Notes: generated from the letters alone by a model not told the origin. DNA of 64,000 bases from Grammothele lineata (GCA_002150815.3 NDFF03000317.1:62001-126000), one strand, 5' to 3'. Positions 26,737 to 39,506 are shown, counted from the stretch's first letter. Numbers and translations are program-made.

Positions 26737-27050
26737 CTAGACGGTCGCTGGTGTATCCCGAGAGGTGGTTGACACAACGCCAACGACCTCTGGACTGAGC
26801 GCACTACTCGGAGCAAGTAGATCGCTAGCGACATCGTCGAGTACGCTCTGGCTGTCACGTCCGAACTTGGGAATGACTTCTACCACCTGGGCCGGAAACA
26901 ATGGGACGGCTCGGAGGTTGTCGCCAGACAGCTGCGCGTGCATCTGGAATGCTTCGGATGGCCTCGCCTTCGGTGCACCCGCCGCGATCCGAGCGACCAT
27001 ATGGCACGCCCCATACATTTGTGCAGGAACCGTCGAAGGTTCTGAAGGTA
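26737..27050 (-). CDS. possible small exon of an unknown protein
   Basis: The minus strand is open from about 27040 to 26737 and reads EPSTVPAQMYGACHMVARIA then FQMHAQLSGDNLRAVPLF and VIPKFGRDSQSVLDDVASDL. The residue mix and an acceptor-like TTCAG just upstream look coding, but I found no convincing upstream exon and no family. It lies directly downstream of the TMEM19-like gene, whose stop is at 27249. Confidence 0.25.
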
Positions 27051-27248
27051 GAGGGTCTTCGCGCGGATACTGATGAGCACAGGAACTGAACGTAATATCA
27101 CGAGGGGTCTAGGCACCGAGGCTAACGAAGTTTGGCACGCCATTATCCATGTGAAGCAACTTCATAACACGGTATCAGTACTACGACGATAGTGCGGCGA
27201 TACTCGGGAACGTACAATCTACTATATGCACAGAAACTATGATACAAG

Positions 27249-28366
27249 TCATGCAATCGCACCCAGGAGCAGTGCTGTCACGATGGAGGAGAGTAAGTTT
27301 ACCTGGCCAGGAATATCAGTTTGGCGTAAATCAGAGAAAGAGTGTAGAGCTGACCTGGTTATTAGTGAGAATATCCATTCCGCTGATAACCTTCACGTCC
27401 GCGCCTGGCGCAGGTGCGCCACCCTCGTCGGTGACGATCCGATTCGTCGTATTCAGGAAACGCGTGCACTGCACCGTGGCACCCATGAGGGAGTCAAGCT
27501 GAAGATGCGGGATTAGTCCACCGGTTGAACGCTGTGATAGAGACAAGCTCACCAAAGAACCAAGCCCGCCTGCCGCGGTACCCCAAAGAAGTAGAGGGAA
27601 CAGGACATTCGTCCATTCCGCCCGGCAGGCGGTGTTTTGCCAAAGCAGCATACCTGCGATGGTAAGACCCATCAAAGTACCACCAGCAAGAGACGACAGA
27701 GTGCCCATGGTGGACATTCCACCGTTGGTGCCCGGCGGGACAGGCTTGAAGGTCGTAATGAGGATCGGAGGAGACTTCGACAAAATGCCGAGCTCAGAGG
27801 CCAGCGTGTCGCCGAGGCAGCACGCAAAGTGCCTGGCGCACAACAAATGGTGTTTGAATGTATAAAAAATAGCATATATGCAGCGCAACTCACCCCAACG
27901 TCACGAACAACAACGCCCGACTCCACGACGCCGATGGCGGCGGTGTCAACGCACACCACGCATCCGGCGCGAACGGCATCTTGCTCCCCAAACCCACGCC
28001 TGCCTCGTCCAACGCTCTCTCCGCCCACGAGCCCGGCTCGTACATCGCACTCCAAAGTAATGCAGCCACGGCCGCCGGGAGGGAGTTGCAGAAGACCTGG
28101 GCCGCGTTCCTATACCCCGCATCTGTGTGGCCCTCCTCGAGCTTCTGCTTGAGCGCCTTCCCAACTTTCGTCGCGCGCGAGCCGGTGAGGTAGAAGACGA
28201 TGAGGGCGACGCCGAATGCTAAGAGCTTGACGGACATCATGGTGTACCCGACCGCGAACGCAGCGGCCGCGCCGGACGGGGAGAGGGAGCGTTTGCGGAG
28301 GCCATGCCCGGAGAGGGCGATGGCGAAGAGGAGGGCGCCGCTGACCGGTAGTTTTGGGAGTAACAT
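27249..28366 (-). CDS. TMEM19 / DUF92 family integral membrane protein
   Basis: Four exons, 28366-27894, 27832-27553, 27498-27355 and 27302-27249, give 316 residues with consistent phases. The family fingerprint is clear: an N-terminal hydrophobic block (GALLFAIALSGHGLRKRSLS), TGSRATKVGKALKQKLEEGH, then CCLGDTLASELGILSK, ITTFKPVPPGTNGGMSTMGT and GGTLMGLTIAG, plus several further membrane helices. DUF92 proteins are multi-pass membrane proteins; the plant relative VTE6 is a phytyl-phosphate kinase, while TMEM19 in animals and fungi has no settled role. I infer only a membrane protein, possibly acting on an isoprenoid phosphate. The gene is complete. It lies between the unclassified genes and the minus-strand amylase. 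Confidence 0.88.
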
Positions 28367-28825
28367 TATGGGGGACGTGAAGGACGTCGAGGACGCGGGG
28401 AAAAGCGACGAGCGCGACGAGGACGACGAAATCGTTCGACCCCTCCGCGCGCCCGCGCATGACGCAGTACGTCAAGCGCGCACAGAGCGCGCGACGCGGG
28501 CGCGCGGGGTCGTTCAGGCGGCGCTGAGCGGAGTTTATAGTTCAGCCACACTCGCGTCGCGCCTCGTCGCGGACGGTTGTTCCCAAGTTGTTCCTGCGTC
28601 GAGTGCCTTTCGATCATGTCCTGGGAACGTACGTGTACCGAGGCTCGTCGTTGATACATATGCACTAATATTTGATAAGAGTCCGTATACCGAGACATGT
28701 ATAATGATACTGATCATCGTCCTAATGTTGCAAACAGTCCGTCCGCGAAAGAGACCCGGCAGTGATCTACAGCCCAAGTACGGAGGCATACGTCCCCCCC
28801 CATCCACTGTGCGCGAGTGCACTCT

Positions 28826-31017
28826 TTAAGACCGCTTCGCCCCCGTGTGCAGGCCGATCGCCCCATGCGCCGGGACAGTCGCCTTGAAGGACCCCTTTGA
28901 GACGGTGAAGCTACATCGCGACCGCAAGTCAGCATCCGACACACAATGCACGCAGCTGAAGAGAAGAAACTCACGTGTAGTAGCTGGTGCACTGGCCGTT
29001 GGAGAGTGTACCGCCGACAACGTCGCAATAGACGCCGTCAGGGAGGGAGGTCTTGAACGTCACCGCCCAGTCCGACGCGTCGTTGTTGATCGCGACAAAC
29101 CCGGCGGAGCCTGTTACACATCCGAGGTGAAGTCAGCCGCTGCATGCTTATGACGAGTGAGATCTACGCACCACGACCAAACGCAATGCGGTTCGCAGAA
29201 GGCGACACCCAGTTTGTGACCGCCGCAGACCCAACCTGGTTATGGAAGCCCACCATCCCCGTGAACGCGATCCAGCGGTGCTGGCAGTACCACCCGTTCA
29301 CCCCACCCGTGCCCTCACACGTGCCGTACCCGCCATTGGGCGCGCCTGCGTCCGTGTTGGAGTACGAGTACGAGGAGAGGACGGTGGGGTGGCCCCAGGG
29401 TTGCGCGAGCGAGAAGATCGTGGCGAGCACGTAGCCGTTGTTGGGCGTGTTGACGTTGAGCTGGTTCGCGCCCTGTGCGAGGATGGGTCAGTACGTGGAG
29501 TGTTGGTAAGCGAGCACTGGAAAAGGTGCGCACGCGCTCGGAGTCGTGGTTTGCTACGAAGATGTTCGCGCTGGCGCTGGGGACCCAGCCTGGTGTAGCG
29601 CGGGTCAGTTCCTGACGTGCTCTCGAGCAAAAGAAACGGACCTCGATTGTCGAGGGTTTTGAGGGAGTCGAGGGTCTTTGTTCCGTACGCAAAGACGTCG
29701 TTCATGGTGTCATGGAAGCCGAACCTGCAGTATGAATGAGCATCAAACCCACACCTTCGAAGCCATGAACTAAAACGTACTCTTGAACGTCGCCTGTATG
29801 ATTCAAGATGAGAAAGCGACCATCAAAAAGAATCGTAACACCTACCAATGACGGTATAATCGCTAGGCTTCATAGATCCTGCTCCACCGACGACCTCTTG
29901 CGTGATGTAGAGCTTCTTGCCCTGGGTGTTCACCTGGCCCATGATGGCCTGCAGGTCCGCGACGGGAATGTCTGGAAGGCAGCAGCGTGAAAATCAAAAA
30001 GCAGGAAGAGCGGCAAAGTCTTTACGCTTCGCAGCGTCCAAGCGGAACCCGTCGAGTCCGAGGCTGATGAGGTCGCTAGCATACTGAGCCAGACGGCTTC
30101 GAACATAAGATGACTCGGTGTTTAGGCTGTACAGGACGCCACGATCAGCCTCTGTATTCTCACCCGCTTCCACGGTGGTACTCACTCGGCAAGCCCTTCG
30201 AGCTGGCAGTACTGGACCTCCGTAAGGTTGTTCCAGTCGTTGATGCCATGATAGCAGGTGTGGAAGTCGTTCACGATGTACGTTCCGGGGTAGTTGTATT
30301 CCGTAAACGACGACCCGGCGTACCCCGTGCCCGAACCGCCCGTCATATGGTTGAAGAGCACGTCTGTACCCGTGGTATCAACCTCTGTCCACCACTGACG
30401 ACCCCGCGCGCGTGCATGAACTAGACCAGGAAGACGCACCAGCGATGACCTTCACGCCCGCGCTGTGGCAGGCGTTAATCATGTTCTGGAATTGGCCACG
30501 GTTTCCATGCTTGGAGGTGAGCTGGTACGAGACAGCTTGGTAGTCTGTCCACCACTGGTCGCCTTGGATGTGCTCTTGTGGGGGGCTCACTAACGGTCCA
30601 CGAGAGCAACAGGAGCAGAGGCGCCCGTCAGCGGAAGGTATGACGTAGCGCCAGACGAGGGAGCAGGAGGAAGCAGGATAGGACTCGGAGGGAAAACGCA
30701 CCTTGGACGTATCCATACCCCGCCGGACCGATGAAGCTCGTGCACTCCTGCGCGACGCTGTCCCAACTCCACTGGAACATCTCAATGATGACGTCCTTCG
30801 TCGTAGCGGCCGCCGCCTTCGTCGCAGCAGACGCTTTAGTCGAAGCAGCCGCCTTAGTCGTCGCGAGCGTCGACCCGCTTGAGACCTTGCCGAAACCGAA
30901 GGCGTTCTTCAGTCCGATGTTGATTCGGTGCGTCATCCCACGACCCGAGGCCTCCGCGGCGGGCGCGAGCGTCGCCACGAGAGCGATGAGGAGGGATAGG
31001 CGGGACCAGGAAGACAT
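28826..31017 (-). CDS. secreted alpha-amylase (GH13), intact
   Basis: A minus-strand multi-exon gene from ATG 31017 to TAA 28826-28828. A signal peptide ([17 protein letters not shown]) is followed by an Ala/Thr/Lys-rich linker (repeats of TKAAA type, residues about 50-75), then the catalytic domain: [27 protein letters not shown], region [24 protein letters not shown], region [11 protein letters not shown] with the nucleophile Asp, region [14 protein letters not shown] with the acid Glu, and region IV FVANHD. The C-terminal beta domain ends TGAKRS. All junctions I checked keep frame. It is the paralogue of the plus-strand amylase at 19304-21467, with the same exon boundaries, and in that gene the NTESSYVRS segment is the disturbed part. 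It should hydrolyse alpha-1,4-glucans outside the cell. Confidence 0.93.
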
Positions 31018-32429
31018 GCCGTATGTGCGTTGAATGAACGTGATGAAAAAGAGCGGGGACGCCTAGGGGAGGCGTGAAGGAACTTGGAACTGGTCGAAAC
31101 TCAAGATGCAAGCCTTGCGGTGGGGCGAAAGCGGGGCACTTCAAGAGCACGACGACGTCAGGCACCGAGGAAGATGCCGTGCTGGCGGCTGCTCCGACTC
31201 CCGAGCCGGGGACACGGATCAGCCAGATTGACGGAATCTGGGACCATGTGGCGGAAGATGAGAAGTCGACGAGGACACGTTTCGCCGCTATGGCTGTAAC
31301 GGAAGATGCAGAGAAATGATGACGACGCTTGGAACACTGCCAACTTCTAATATTCTCAGGGCTTCAAACAACAGAAGTCTGGCTGTGCCGGACGCTACAT
31401 ACCCATGTCAGTATGGCGCAGTACCCCCGCGTCAACATAAACGGCTCACCTGCCATGAAGCATTTCATCCGTCGAAAGACTGTACGGACTCGAAGTCCTT
31501 CGTACAGAGATCGTGGCCAACCGTTCAGAGTATTCTCAGTGACGCCGACGTAACAGACGGCTAGCATCGTCTAGCATCGTGGGCAACTCTAGACAAGCAA
31601 GAACGGAGGGGAGCATGAGGTCGCAATCAGGGCGAGACGCCGTCACTGATACGTAGAAACCGAGGCGGCCGGTCCGAGGCCCAGACAGGGCGCGCTTTCG
31701 GGGGCGTTGATGCCGCCACATGTTTGCTTGCTGCTGTTTGGCAAGAGCCCCATCAAAGAGACCAAATGAGGAACGCCCGTAGCTTGTACTTCTCGACTGC
31801 AGTACTGTTGGCGCAATCGGAACACAACGTACTCTTTCTACCTCGGTCAAATGCCCCTTAACACGAATAATCCGGACGCTAAGCATTTTTAGAGCTTTGG
31901 GGTCGGTATATGCTCTCTGGATCCCATCCTCGGCCTGTCTAAGGACGTTGATGTCGGAACCCGCTCCAACCGGCACACCGATATCCCGCCGATTTCGGTT
32001 TGCACTTCGTCCAACACTCGCCATGGACTGTAAGCTGACCACTACTCGTCAAATCTGAAAACTCATAGGCAAAGGTCGTAACTGCTATGTCCGCCGCCCC
32101 ATCTCCGAGTCGTCATCACCGCCCGAAGCGCTAGCCGCCTAATTTCACACGCCGATCCCGATCGGTAGAAGTAGTGGGTGAGCGCTGTACCAGGGGTTGG
32201 ATACTCAACGTCGACGGGGGCGCGGTGGGTAAGGAGTTCAATTTTGCTTTTCGGGCGGCCTTGCTTACCCCCTGACCAGTAGCCATCCCTCTGCCGCTCG
32301 CCTGTCGTCTCCGAGTCGCGGCTTCGGCGGCGCGACGAAGAGTTACCCACTCCCCATGTCCGAGCAGGATGGGAGCGAAGGAGAATTTGCTTTGCATTGG
32401 GGGGGCTACGGGTTGCGAGTCTGAGGCCA
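31018..32429. other. divergent intergenic region, no gene seen
   Basis: About 1.4 kb between the minus-strand amylase and the aldo/keto reductase. A plus-strand 81-codon frame at 31074-31319 and others near 31536-32042 have no family features and poor starts. The region should contain both promoters. Confidence 0.4.
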
Positions 32430-32437
32430 TATATAAA
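32430..32437 (+). promoter_or_regulatory. TATA box of the aldo/keto reductase gene
   Basis: A perfect TATATAAA lies 82 bp upstream of the ATG at 32519. This is the clearest TATA box in the window. Confidence 0.6.
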
Positions 32438-32518
32438 CCGCTGCTCGTGGTGGAGAGAGACAGCAACACATCCACATCGACTCACCGTCCTACTACCCTC
32501 CGTCACCTTCACCTCAAC

Positions 32519-34223
32519 ATGTCGTCCAGGATGGAATATGGTATGGACGCTCCCTTCTTGTGTGCTTTTCCAGTGACCATGTTGCTGATCGTGCGCCCAT
32601 TACCTTCGTTCTAGTGCGCCTCGGCAAGTCCGGCCTCAAGGTCTCAAAGATCATCCTCGGATGCATGTCCTATGGCGACCCTCGCTGGGATACCTGGCTC
32701 GTCGGCGAGGAAGAGGCGACGAAGCACATCAGGTTTGCGTACGATCACGGCGTCACCACCTTCGACACGTCTGACGTACGTGTGCTGCGTTCTACTGCGC
32801 CGCTATGCTACACTTTGGCTCACCTCCGCTTTCTAGACGTATTCCAACGGTCTCTCGGAAATCATCCTCGGAAACGTTATCAAGAAGCTCGAGCTTCCTC
32901 GTGAGGAGCTTGTCATCATGACGAAGGTACGCTTTCCCAACCGTGCTGCTCGACATGAGGGGTCCTAACGCTACTCATCAGGTCTACTTCCCGGTGGCCA
33001 AAGACCATGGTACGCATACGTACTTCGTCAAGCCGCAAGATATCGGCATCATCAATCAGCTTGGGTTGAACCGGAAGGTATGCTGGTGACTGGTTGTCGT
33101 GCTCTCTCAGTTGATCATCTGCTGCAGCATATCTTCGATGCCGTTCAAGCCAGCCTGAAGCGTCTCCAGGTCGACTACATCGATGTCTTACAATGTAAGT
33201 TTGCATATCTCGTTGTGCCGTGTGCGTCTGGTCTGACGCCGTCTGCCAGGCCACCGTTTCGACACTGAGACGCCGATCGAGGAGACGGTACGTCGTGACT
33301 ATTCTTATGTCATGAGTTGAAGGGGCTCACTCTAGTGAATCGCGCAGATGCAAGCCCTTCACGACGTCGTCAAGGCGGGGTATGTTCGCTACATCGGCAT
33401 GAGCTCGTGCTGGGCCTATCAGTGTACGTTTCCTCCATGATCCGGCTATCCCCCTCCTGACTCGAGTATCCTCTCCTTTAGTCCACCAGATGCAGAGTAT
33501 GTTCCCACTTCTCAACACCTACACGGCTCCAGGCACAAGCTGACGCTCCAACGCCCCCCTGCAGACTACGCCCTCACGCACAGCCTTACCCCGTTCATCT
33601 CGATGCAGAACCACTACTCGCTCCTCTACCGCGAGGAAGAGCGCGAGATGTTCCCGACGCTCAACCTCTTCGGCGTCGGCGCCATCCCGTGGTCCCCTCT
33701 CGCGCGCGGTCTGCTCGCGCGCCCGGCTTCCGCGGAGACCGCACGGAAGAACGCTGATCTGTGAGTGCGCGCCCCTGTACCCCGCCGAGGCGCATATAGC
33801 TGATCCACGACGACTGTGACGCAGAGGTGCCACGTTCTACGACAGCCCGGCCACGATCGACATCATCAATCGGTACGTCGCACGGCCGCCCTTGGAGAAC
33901 TCAGACACTGATTCTGTCTACTCTTCGCCTCTAAGCATCGAGGAGGTCGCGAAGAAGAAGGACGTCAACATGTCCCACGTCGCACTCGCCTGGATCCTGT
34001 CTAAGCCTGGTGTCTCTGCGCCTGTAATCGGCGCGACAAAGCTTTCTCACCTCGAAGACATCATTAGTGAGTGGCAGATTGCATCTCCAAGTGACGTGCT
34101 CGTGCGATGACGCCTGTCTCCGAACTTTTCGTGGACGCAGATGGTCTCGACGTGAAGCTCACAGACGAGGAGATCAAATACCTCGAGGAGCCGTACAGGC
34201 CCATGCCTGTCATTGGGCACTAA
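32519..34223 (+). CDS. aldo/keto reductase family protein
   Basis: More than ten small exons. Exon 1 is 32519-32540 and encodes MSSRMEY; exon 2 is 32615-32775; one internal exon near 33482 is only 15 nt (FHQMQ). Joined in frame the protein reads [21 protein letters not shown] and [13 protein letters not shown], then VIMTK, YIDVLQ-CHRFD and [14 protein letters not shown], and ends [19 protein letters not shown]. The AKR catalytic tetrad is visible: Asp (FDTSD), Tyr (TYSNG), Lys (VIMTK) and His (LQCHRFD). These cytosolic enzymes use NADPH to reduce aldehydes and ketones; this subgroup is common in fungi and often annotated as oxidoreductases acting on alcohols or aryl aldehydes. The substrate is unknown. 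Complete, from ATG 32519 to TAA 34221-34223, with a strong TATA box upstream. Confidence 0.92.
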
Positions 34224-34285
34224 GCACGTCGGAGCTCCGAGTTTAGGACGTTGGATGAGTATACTTAATTGAATCAGGAGGTATC

Positions 34286-34359
34286 GGTTCGATGGCGTAG
34301 CTGGTTATCGCATCTGTCTAACACACAGAAGGTCCTCAGTTCGATCCTGGGTCGAATCA
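34286..34359 (+). tRNA. tRNA-Val (anticodon AAC)
   Basis: A 74-nt cloverleaf. The acceptor stem is GGTTCGA paired with TCGAATC (one G-T pair) plus discriminator A. The D arm has a GCG/CGC stem with GCTGGTTAT in the loop. The anticodon stem TCTGT/ACAGA encloses loop CTAACAC, so the anticodon is AAC, read as inosine-AC, which decodes valine GUU/GUC. The T arm CTCAG/CTGGG has loop TTCGATC. An A box (TGGCGTAGCTGG at 34293-34304) and a B box (GTTCGATCC) are present. There is no intron. Confidence 0.95.
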
Positions 34360-34361
34360 CA

Positions 34362-34366
34362 TTTTT
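34362..34366 (+). terminator. RNA polymerase III terminator of the tRNA
   Basis: A run of five T starts three bases after the tRNA discriminator base, the normal Pol III stop. Confidence 0.8.
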
Positions 34367-35752
34367 CCCTCGGGACGACCTTAAATCCACATATAGCCCT
34401 CTTGTATTTCACTCCTGTAGAATATATACGGTCATGAGGGACCAAAGAATTTTAATTTAGCGGATTAGCTTCTCGGGTGCGGAGTGGTCATCTTCCACGC
34501 GAACATCATCTAGTGGAATTACCTGGTGTTTCGTATTATTACATAATGCACGGCTACCTCGGCGTCTATGACATTGACGTTAGCTCCGACTCGTCAGAGT
34601 CGTCGCCCTGTGACTCTCCGAAGTACTCCTCTTCTTGGGACAATCCGTCGGCAACTAGCACATTTCGAAGTGTTGTACGACATCTACTACTCCATTAACG
34701 CCCTTCAGTCTCTGACTGAGGCGTCATCACGACAACTCATGCGCGCTGCCAGCTTCCAGGAGCCTGAGGGAGTGAACAGGTTTCAGAGGCCCCACTCGAG
34801 GTTGATGGTAGGCTGCTTCCCTGCCGATGGATGGGAGGGCAAGATGGTGAGCGAACTGCCTCTGTGAATGATTTGCGTAGCTGCTCAGATATTCCATGGC
34901 AATCATAGCGCATGTAGTGTGTCTGTAACGAGCTGCGCAAGCCACCGCCTCACGCATTCGGCATTGTAGCCTTTAATCCGCAGTGGCAGCGTCGAGGGCG
35001 GATACTCGAATGGCCCTTATCCTATATACTCTTACAAACTCATCTTGAGCGCGGCGGATGATTCCTCCAGTGTAGTCAACAGGTCGTAAATCATGATCAT
35101 ATTTGACCACAGATTGCGTCAATCGCGAGTACATCATCGTCAAAATCAGGCCTTACAAACGCATCATAGGTGATCAATACTTTACCAGCGACCATCACAT
35201 GTCTCGATCGACGCTCACCAACTTCTTGACAGTCCGTCCGCGCACTTTCGGGCATCGTACACCGGGGCTTGGCTGACTGCCGTCGGCGTTGAGCTTCCGT
35301 GGCTGTGACGTGCAGTCATCTCCACGCGGAAGCTCGGGAGAAGCGATCCACCGCCCTCCGTCTGCTCTGCCTACTCTACAGCGCCTGAACAGTTAGCCAT
35401 GCAACCTCGCAATAGCGCCGTACTTATCGCCAGAGCGAAGTCTAATTATAGCACCGGGCCCATCGCGACTGCACGAGATCAACCCAATGCACATGGCGAT
35501 CACGCGCGCTCTTCCCCGCAACCACACTTCCGTCCTGCTCGACCCCGCGTGCGGACGTCAGACACGCCCATGCCGATCTCGCAACGGCCCTGCGTTGGCC
35601 TACGGTTGACGCGGACGAAGCCTCCGAGGCGTGTTTCTCCTAGCGTTTCCAGGCCACCGAATTGAGTGTGCCATGCGGCAGAGCACCGACCAACGCGATA
35701 TCGGGCGCACGCGAGCCCTCCTGCACCGCTGCACCAGGCGTGCTCCGTCCTC
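34367..35752. other. intergenic stretch, no gene seen
   Basis: About 1.4 kb. One short plus-strand frame from ATG 34549 (MHGYLGVYDIDVSSDSSESS, about 50 codons) has an acidic Ser-rich start but no homology I know and no good exon partner. The rest is promoter-side sequence for sedolisin 1. Confidence 0.4.
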
Positions 35753-35758
35753 TATAAA
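35753..35758 (+). promoter_or_regulatory. TATA box of sedolisin 1
   Basis: TATAAA, 113 bp before the ATG at 35866. Good match and plausible spacing. Confidence 0.5.
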
Positions 35759-35865
35759 GCCTCGCATCGTCTACGCCGTCAAACCAAGGTCCTGCACAGG
35801 CTCAGTCCCCAGCCTCCACCGCACCTCACCTGCTCCCATCTCGTCGCCGACGCCCGACAGACACC

Positions 35866-37856
35866 ATGGTCGCCACCGGTCTCATCCTTGCTTCCCTCTT
35901 CGCCGCCGCGATGGCGAAGCCCGCGGCGCGCAGCATGCAGGTGCACGAGTCCCGCGAGGGCGTGCCCGAGGGCTTCACGTTCGTCAGCTCCGCGGTGCCC
36001 GAGCAGACGCTCCGGCTCCGCCTCGCGCTCACCCAGACCAACTTCGCGGAGCTCGAGAGCAAGCTGCTTGACGTCAGCACACCGTCGAGCGCCAACTACG
36101 GCAAGCACCTCTCCAAGGCGGAGGTACGTCGCGCCGCTTCAGACCCTCCATATAAGACGCTGACCTACCACGCGACTTTCAGGTCCAGTCCCTCGTTGCG
36201 CCTAGCCAGGACAGCGTCGAGGCCGTCAACGCATGGCTCGCGGAGAACGACATCTCCGCGCAGACTATCTCCGCGACGGGTGACTGGCTCTCGTTCGAGA
36301 TCCCCGTCAGCAAGGCGAACGAGCTCTTCGACGCCGACTTCTCGGTTTACAAGCACGACGAGACGGACATGAGCGTTGTCCGCACGCTTTCGTACTCGAT
36401 CCCCGCCGACCTCCAGGACCACCTCGAGCTCGTTCACCCGACCGTGACGTGAGTGCCCTTCGTTCATTCAATCTGCAGAGCGAAAGCTGACGCCCATATC
36501 CATAGGTTCCCGAACCCGTACAGTCACCTCCCCGTGGTGTCTTCCCCCATCAAGGACGTCCCCGGTCTGCAGAACTTCTCCGCCCGCGCGGTCCCCTCGT
36601 CGTGCGCGAGCACGATCACTCCCTCGTGCTTGCTCTCGCTCTACAACATCCCCTCGACCGCCGCGACCGAGTCCTCGAACAAGCTCGCCGTGACCGGCTT
36701 CATCGAGCAGTACGCCAACAAGGCGGACCTCAAGACCTTCCTCAAGAAGTACCGCACTGACATCTCGTCTTCCACGACGTTCACGCTTGATACGATCGAC
36801 GGCGGCTCGAACTCCCAGAGCGGCAGCCAGGCCGGCGTCGAGGCGGTGAGTAGTCTACTCGTGACTCGCATCGTGCCTAAGCTCACGACTTCGTCACAGA
36901 ACCTCGACATCCAGTACACGATTGGTGTTGCGACCGGCGTCCCCACGGTCTTCATCTCCGTCGGCGACGACTTCCAGGACGGTGATCTCGAAGGCTTCCT
37001 CGATGTCGTCAACTACCTGCTCGACATGGACGAACCCCCCTACGTCATGACCACCAGCTACGGCCAGAACGAGAACACAATCTCCCGTAAGCTTGCCAAG
37101 TGAGTGATATCTGGGTTCGTCGGACCGTAACACGTGGCTTACACATTTGGGTAGCAACCTCTGCAACGCCTACGCCCAGCTTGGCGCTCGTGGTGTCTCC
37201 ATCCTCTTCGCGTCTGGTGACGGTGGTGTCTCCGGCTCGCAGTCCGCTAGCTGCAGCAAGTTCGTCCCGACGTTCCCCTCCGGCTGCCCCTAGTACGTCC
37301 TCGCCTCATCCTTGTCTCCCTACAAGCTCTGATCGATCTTTCGCCCTATAGCATGACCTCCGTCGGTGCCACTGAGGGCATCAGCCCCGAGTCTGCTGCC
37401 GACTACTCCTCCGGCGGCTTCTCCAACTACTTCGGCGTGCCCTCGTACCAGACCAACGCTGTCTCCGGCTACCTCTCCGCCCTTGGCAGCACCTACAAGG
37501 GCAAGTACAACGCCTCCGGCCGCGGCTTCCCCGACGTCTCCGCGCAGGGCACCAACTTCGAGGTCGTCGTCGACGGCTCCGCGGAGGGTGTCGAGGGCAC
37601 GTCGTGCGCGAGCCCGACCTTCGCCTCCGTCATCTCCCTCCTCAACGACCGCCTCGTCGCCGCGGGCAAGAGCCCGCTCGGGTTCCTCAACCCGTTCCTC
37701 TACTCGACCGCGGGCAAGGCTGCGCTCAACGACGTCACGAGCGGCTCGAACCCCGGCTGCAGCACGAACGGGTTCCCGGCCAAGGCTGGCTGGGACCCGG
37801 TCACGGGCCTCGGCACGCCCGATTTCACCAAGCTCCTGTCTGCGATCGGCCTCTAG
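35866..37856 (+). CDS. secreted sedolisin-family (S53) tripeptidyl-peptidase-like protease (copy 1)
   Basis: A multi-exon gene of roughly 570 residues. The signal peptide is TGLILASLFAAAMAKPA. A pro-domain follows with QVHESREGVPEGF, LRLRLALTQTNFAELE and ANYGKHLSKAE, the typical pro-kumamolisin segment removed on activation. The catalytic domain has the S53 Glu and Asp in GVEANLDIQYTIG, the oxyanion Asp in LFASGDGGVSG, the nucleophile Ser in GTSCASPTFASVI, and the calcium-site segment DVTSGSNPGC with GWDPVTGLGTPDF at the C-terminus. Ends TAG 37854-37856. Fungal S53 enzymes are acid proteases that release tripeptides or cut proteins in acidified medium. All junctions keep frame. A paralogue on the other strand lies at 52762-54817. 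Confidence 0.95.
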
Positions 37857-38040
37857 GTGGTAGGCATCTGGGCTTGCGTGCTCAAAACTGACTCTGTCGG
37901 ACCACTTCGGAATGTAGATTATTTTGTACTATTTAGAATGCACGTAAATCCTAAGGATCACTGGCAATCAGCCGCGAAAAGATTGCCCAATAACATATTA
38001 GACTCGCCTTGAGAACGCAAGCTGGAATAACCTACTCTTT

Positions 38041-39132
38041 CTAGTTCCAATCTGCTAAATCAAGGCGGAGAAAGAACGGTAGTTCTTCCCAGGAGGCACG
38101 ACAAAAGGTCTCAGACTCCGCCTCCGCTGCCTTGTCACATACTGCACAAAGTTTTGGACCCTCGCAGAACGACTCCCAGAATTCCGTGTGCGGGTCATAC
38201 GCGAGATGATAGTCATTGAAGTCCACCAGTGACGTTCCGAGCTGATTTCTCTGAACAGCCGCCGCAATCCCCTTGCAACTCTCGCGACGGCAGCAGTTCT
38301 CTGCCGGGATGGCATTCGACACCTTGTGAACGCGAATGATGAACAGCTTTGGAAAGGCTATCCGTCCTGCTATGACGTGCTCCAGGTCGGTGGCGGAAAG
38401 CTGGGAAGAAAGAGGCAACCGAACTGATTCCTGGTCTTGTGGTGGTAGCTGGGAAACATCTGGGAAGAGCATGGGGAAAGAGGACATATACGCAGCAGGA
38501 AGCATCGAGAGCGTATTTGTGAGTCGTGCGATTTCGATAGCGGCAGCTGCGTCCTGAGGCTTGGCTGCTACGAGCTTCTCGCGGGACTTGAGATCTCTCC
38601 ATTGGTCCAAACGGTCTGTGTAGTATCGTTTTAGGCGAGAGAGAGCGTCGTCCAGAACATCGGGTATCGCATACTTGTGCGCCATGCGGATGAGGGAAGA
38701 TAGCACTGTGAACGGAACTTGCTGAGGTTCGTCGTGCAAGAAGTAGTAGCTATTTGGTGTTGAATCAGAAGTCAGCGTGGGTAGGAAAATGTTTGAAGAA
38801 CTTTGTGAGAGGGACTCTTACTTCTTGCCACAGCAAAGAACTAAAAGAAGGTGGCGCAGGTCGTCCGGCGAGTCCGAGACATGTACCAGAGAGCAGCCAT
38901 CCAAAGCGTCGGCGGTTTCAGGAACTGGAAGAGTGAAGAGATCGCGAAACACTTCCGAGCGCTGAGCGAGAATGCTCTTGAGCACCCGAAACGCGATGCC
39001 CTGAGCGACGATGACAATGTTCCCATCGGCGAGCCACACATCAGTGTCTTGCTTCGGAGGGACACTATGTTGACCGGGACCATCGTTTTCGCCGTTGCGA
39101 GGACGCTTATTCCGGGGTGCGTCGGATGCCAT
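38041..39132 (-). CDS. BTB/POZ-like domain protein (BTB copy 2)
   Basis: Two exons, 39132-38822 and 38749-38041, give 339 residues. The start is ATG 39132 (MASDAPRNKRPRN). A basic, disordered N-terminus leads into the BTB-like core: TDVWLADGNIVIVAQGIAF, VLKSILAQRSEVF, LRHLLLVLCCGKN then, after the intron, YYFLHDEP and IRMAHKYAIPDVLDDALSRL. The intron sits at the same place as in BTB copy 1 (14141-15322), and the domains align throughout the N-terminal two thirds. The C-terminus differs: it is Cys-rich (ENCCRRESC, CEGPKLCAVCDKA), which could bind metal, but spacing matches no family I know. Agaricomycetes carry many such genes; the function is not known. Confidence 0.85.
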
Positions 39133-39506
39133 GTTCAACGCTGACGATGGTGGTCGGACTACAAGGTGGCGCCGCGACCGTCACGGTGCTGGCCATCGTG
39201 GGTGATAGTCACGTATCACGTGATATGAAGCTTGCTGTGACAACACGCGCCATGTGCCTGGACTTGCAAGCAAGACCGAGGTTCGATTCCTACGCTGTGA
39301 CCAGAAACTCACCGACCAGACGACGCTTACCCGCTTGCTTTCCGAGCGTACGTTCGACCCTATAACGCGTGTGCTTGCAAGCATAGGGGCGTGCTGCCTC
39401 ATGAAGAGTGCGCACTGCGTGGTGCTAGAGCTCACTGGCAGGTTTTTTAACGAGGTTCGATGCTGGGGATGCAACACATCGTGGTGTGCCATTGCGTCCG
39501 TACACG

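Noticed and set aside
39190..39305. A tRNA-like end with GGTTCGATTCC near 39283
   Set aside because: The T stem closes only three base pairs and no matching acceptor, D or anticodon arms could be drawn, so it is not a tRNA.
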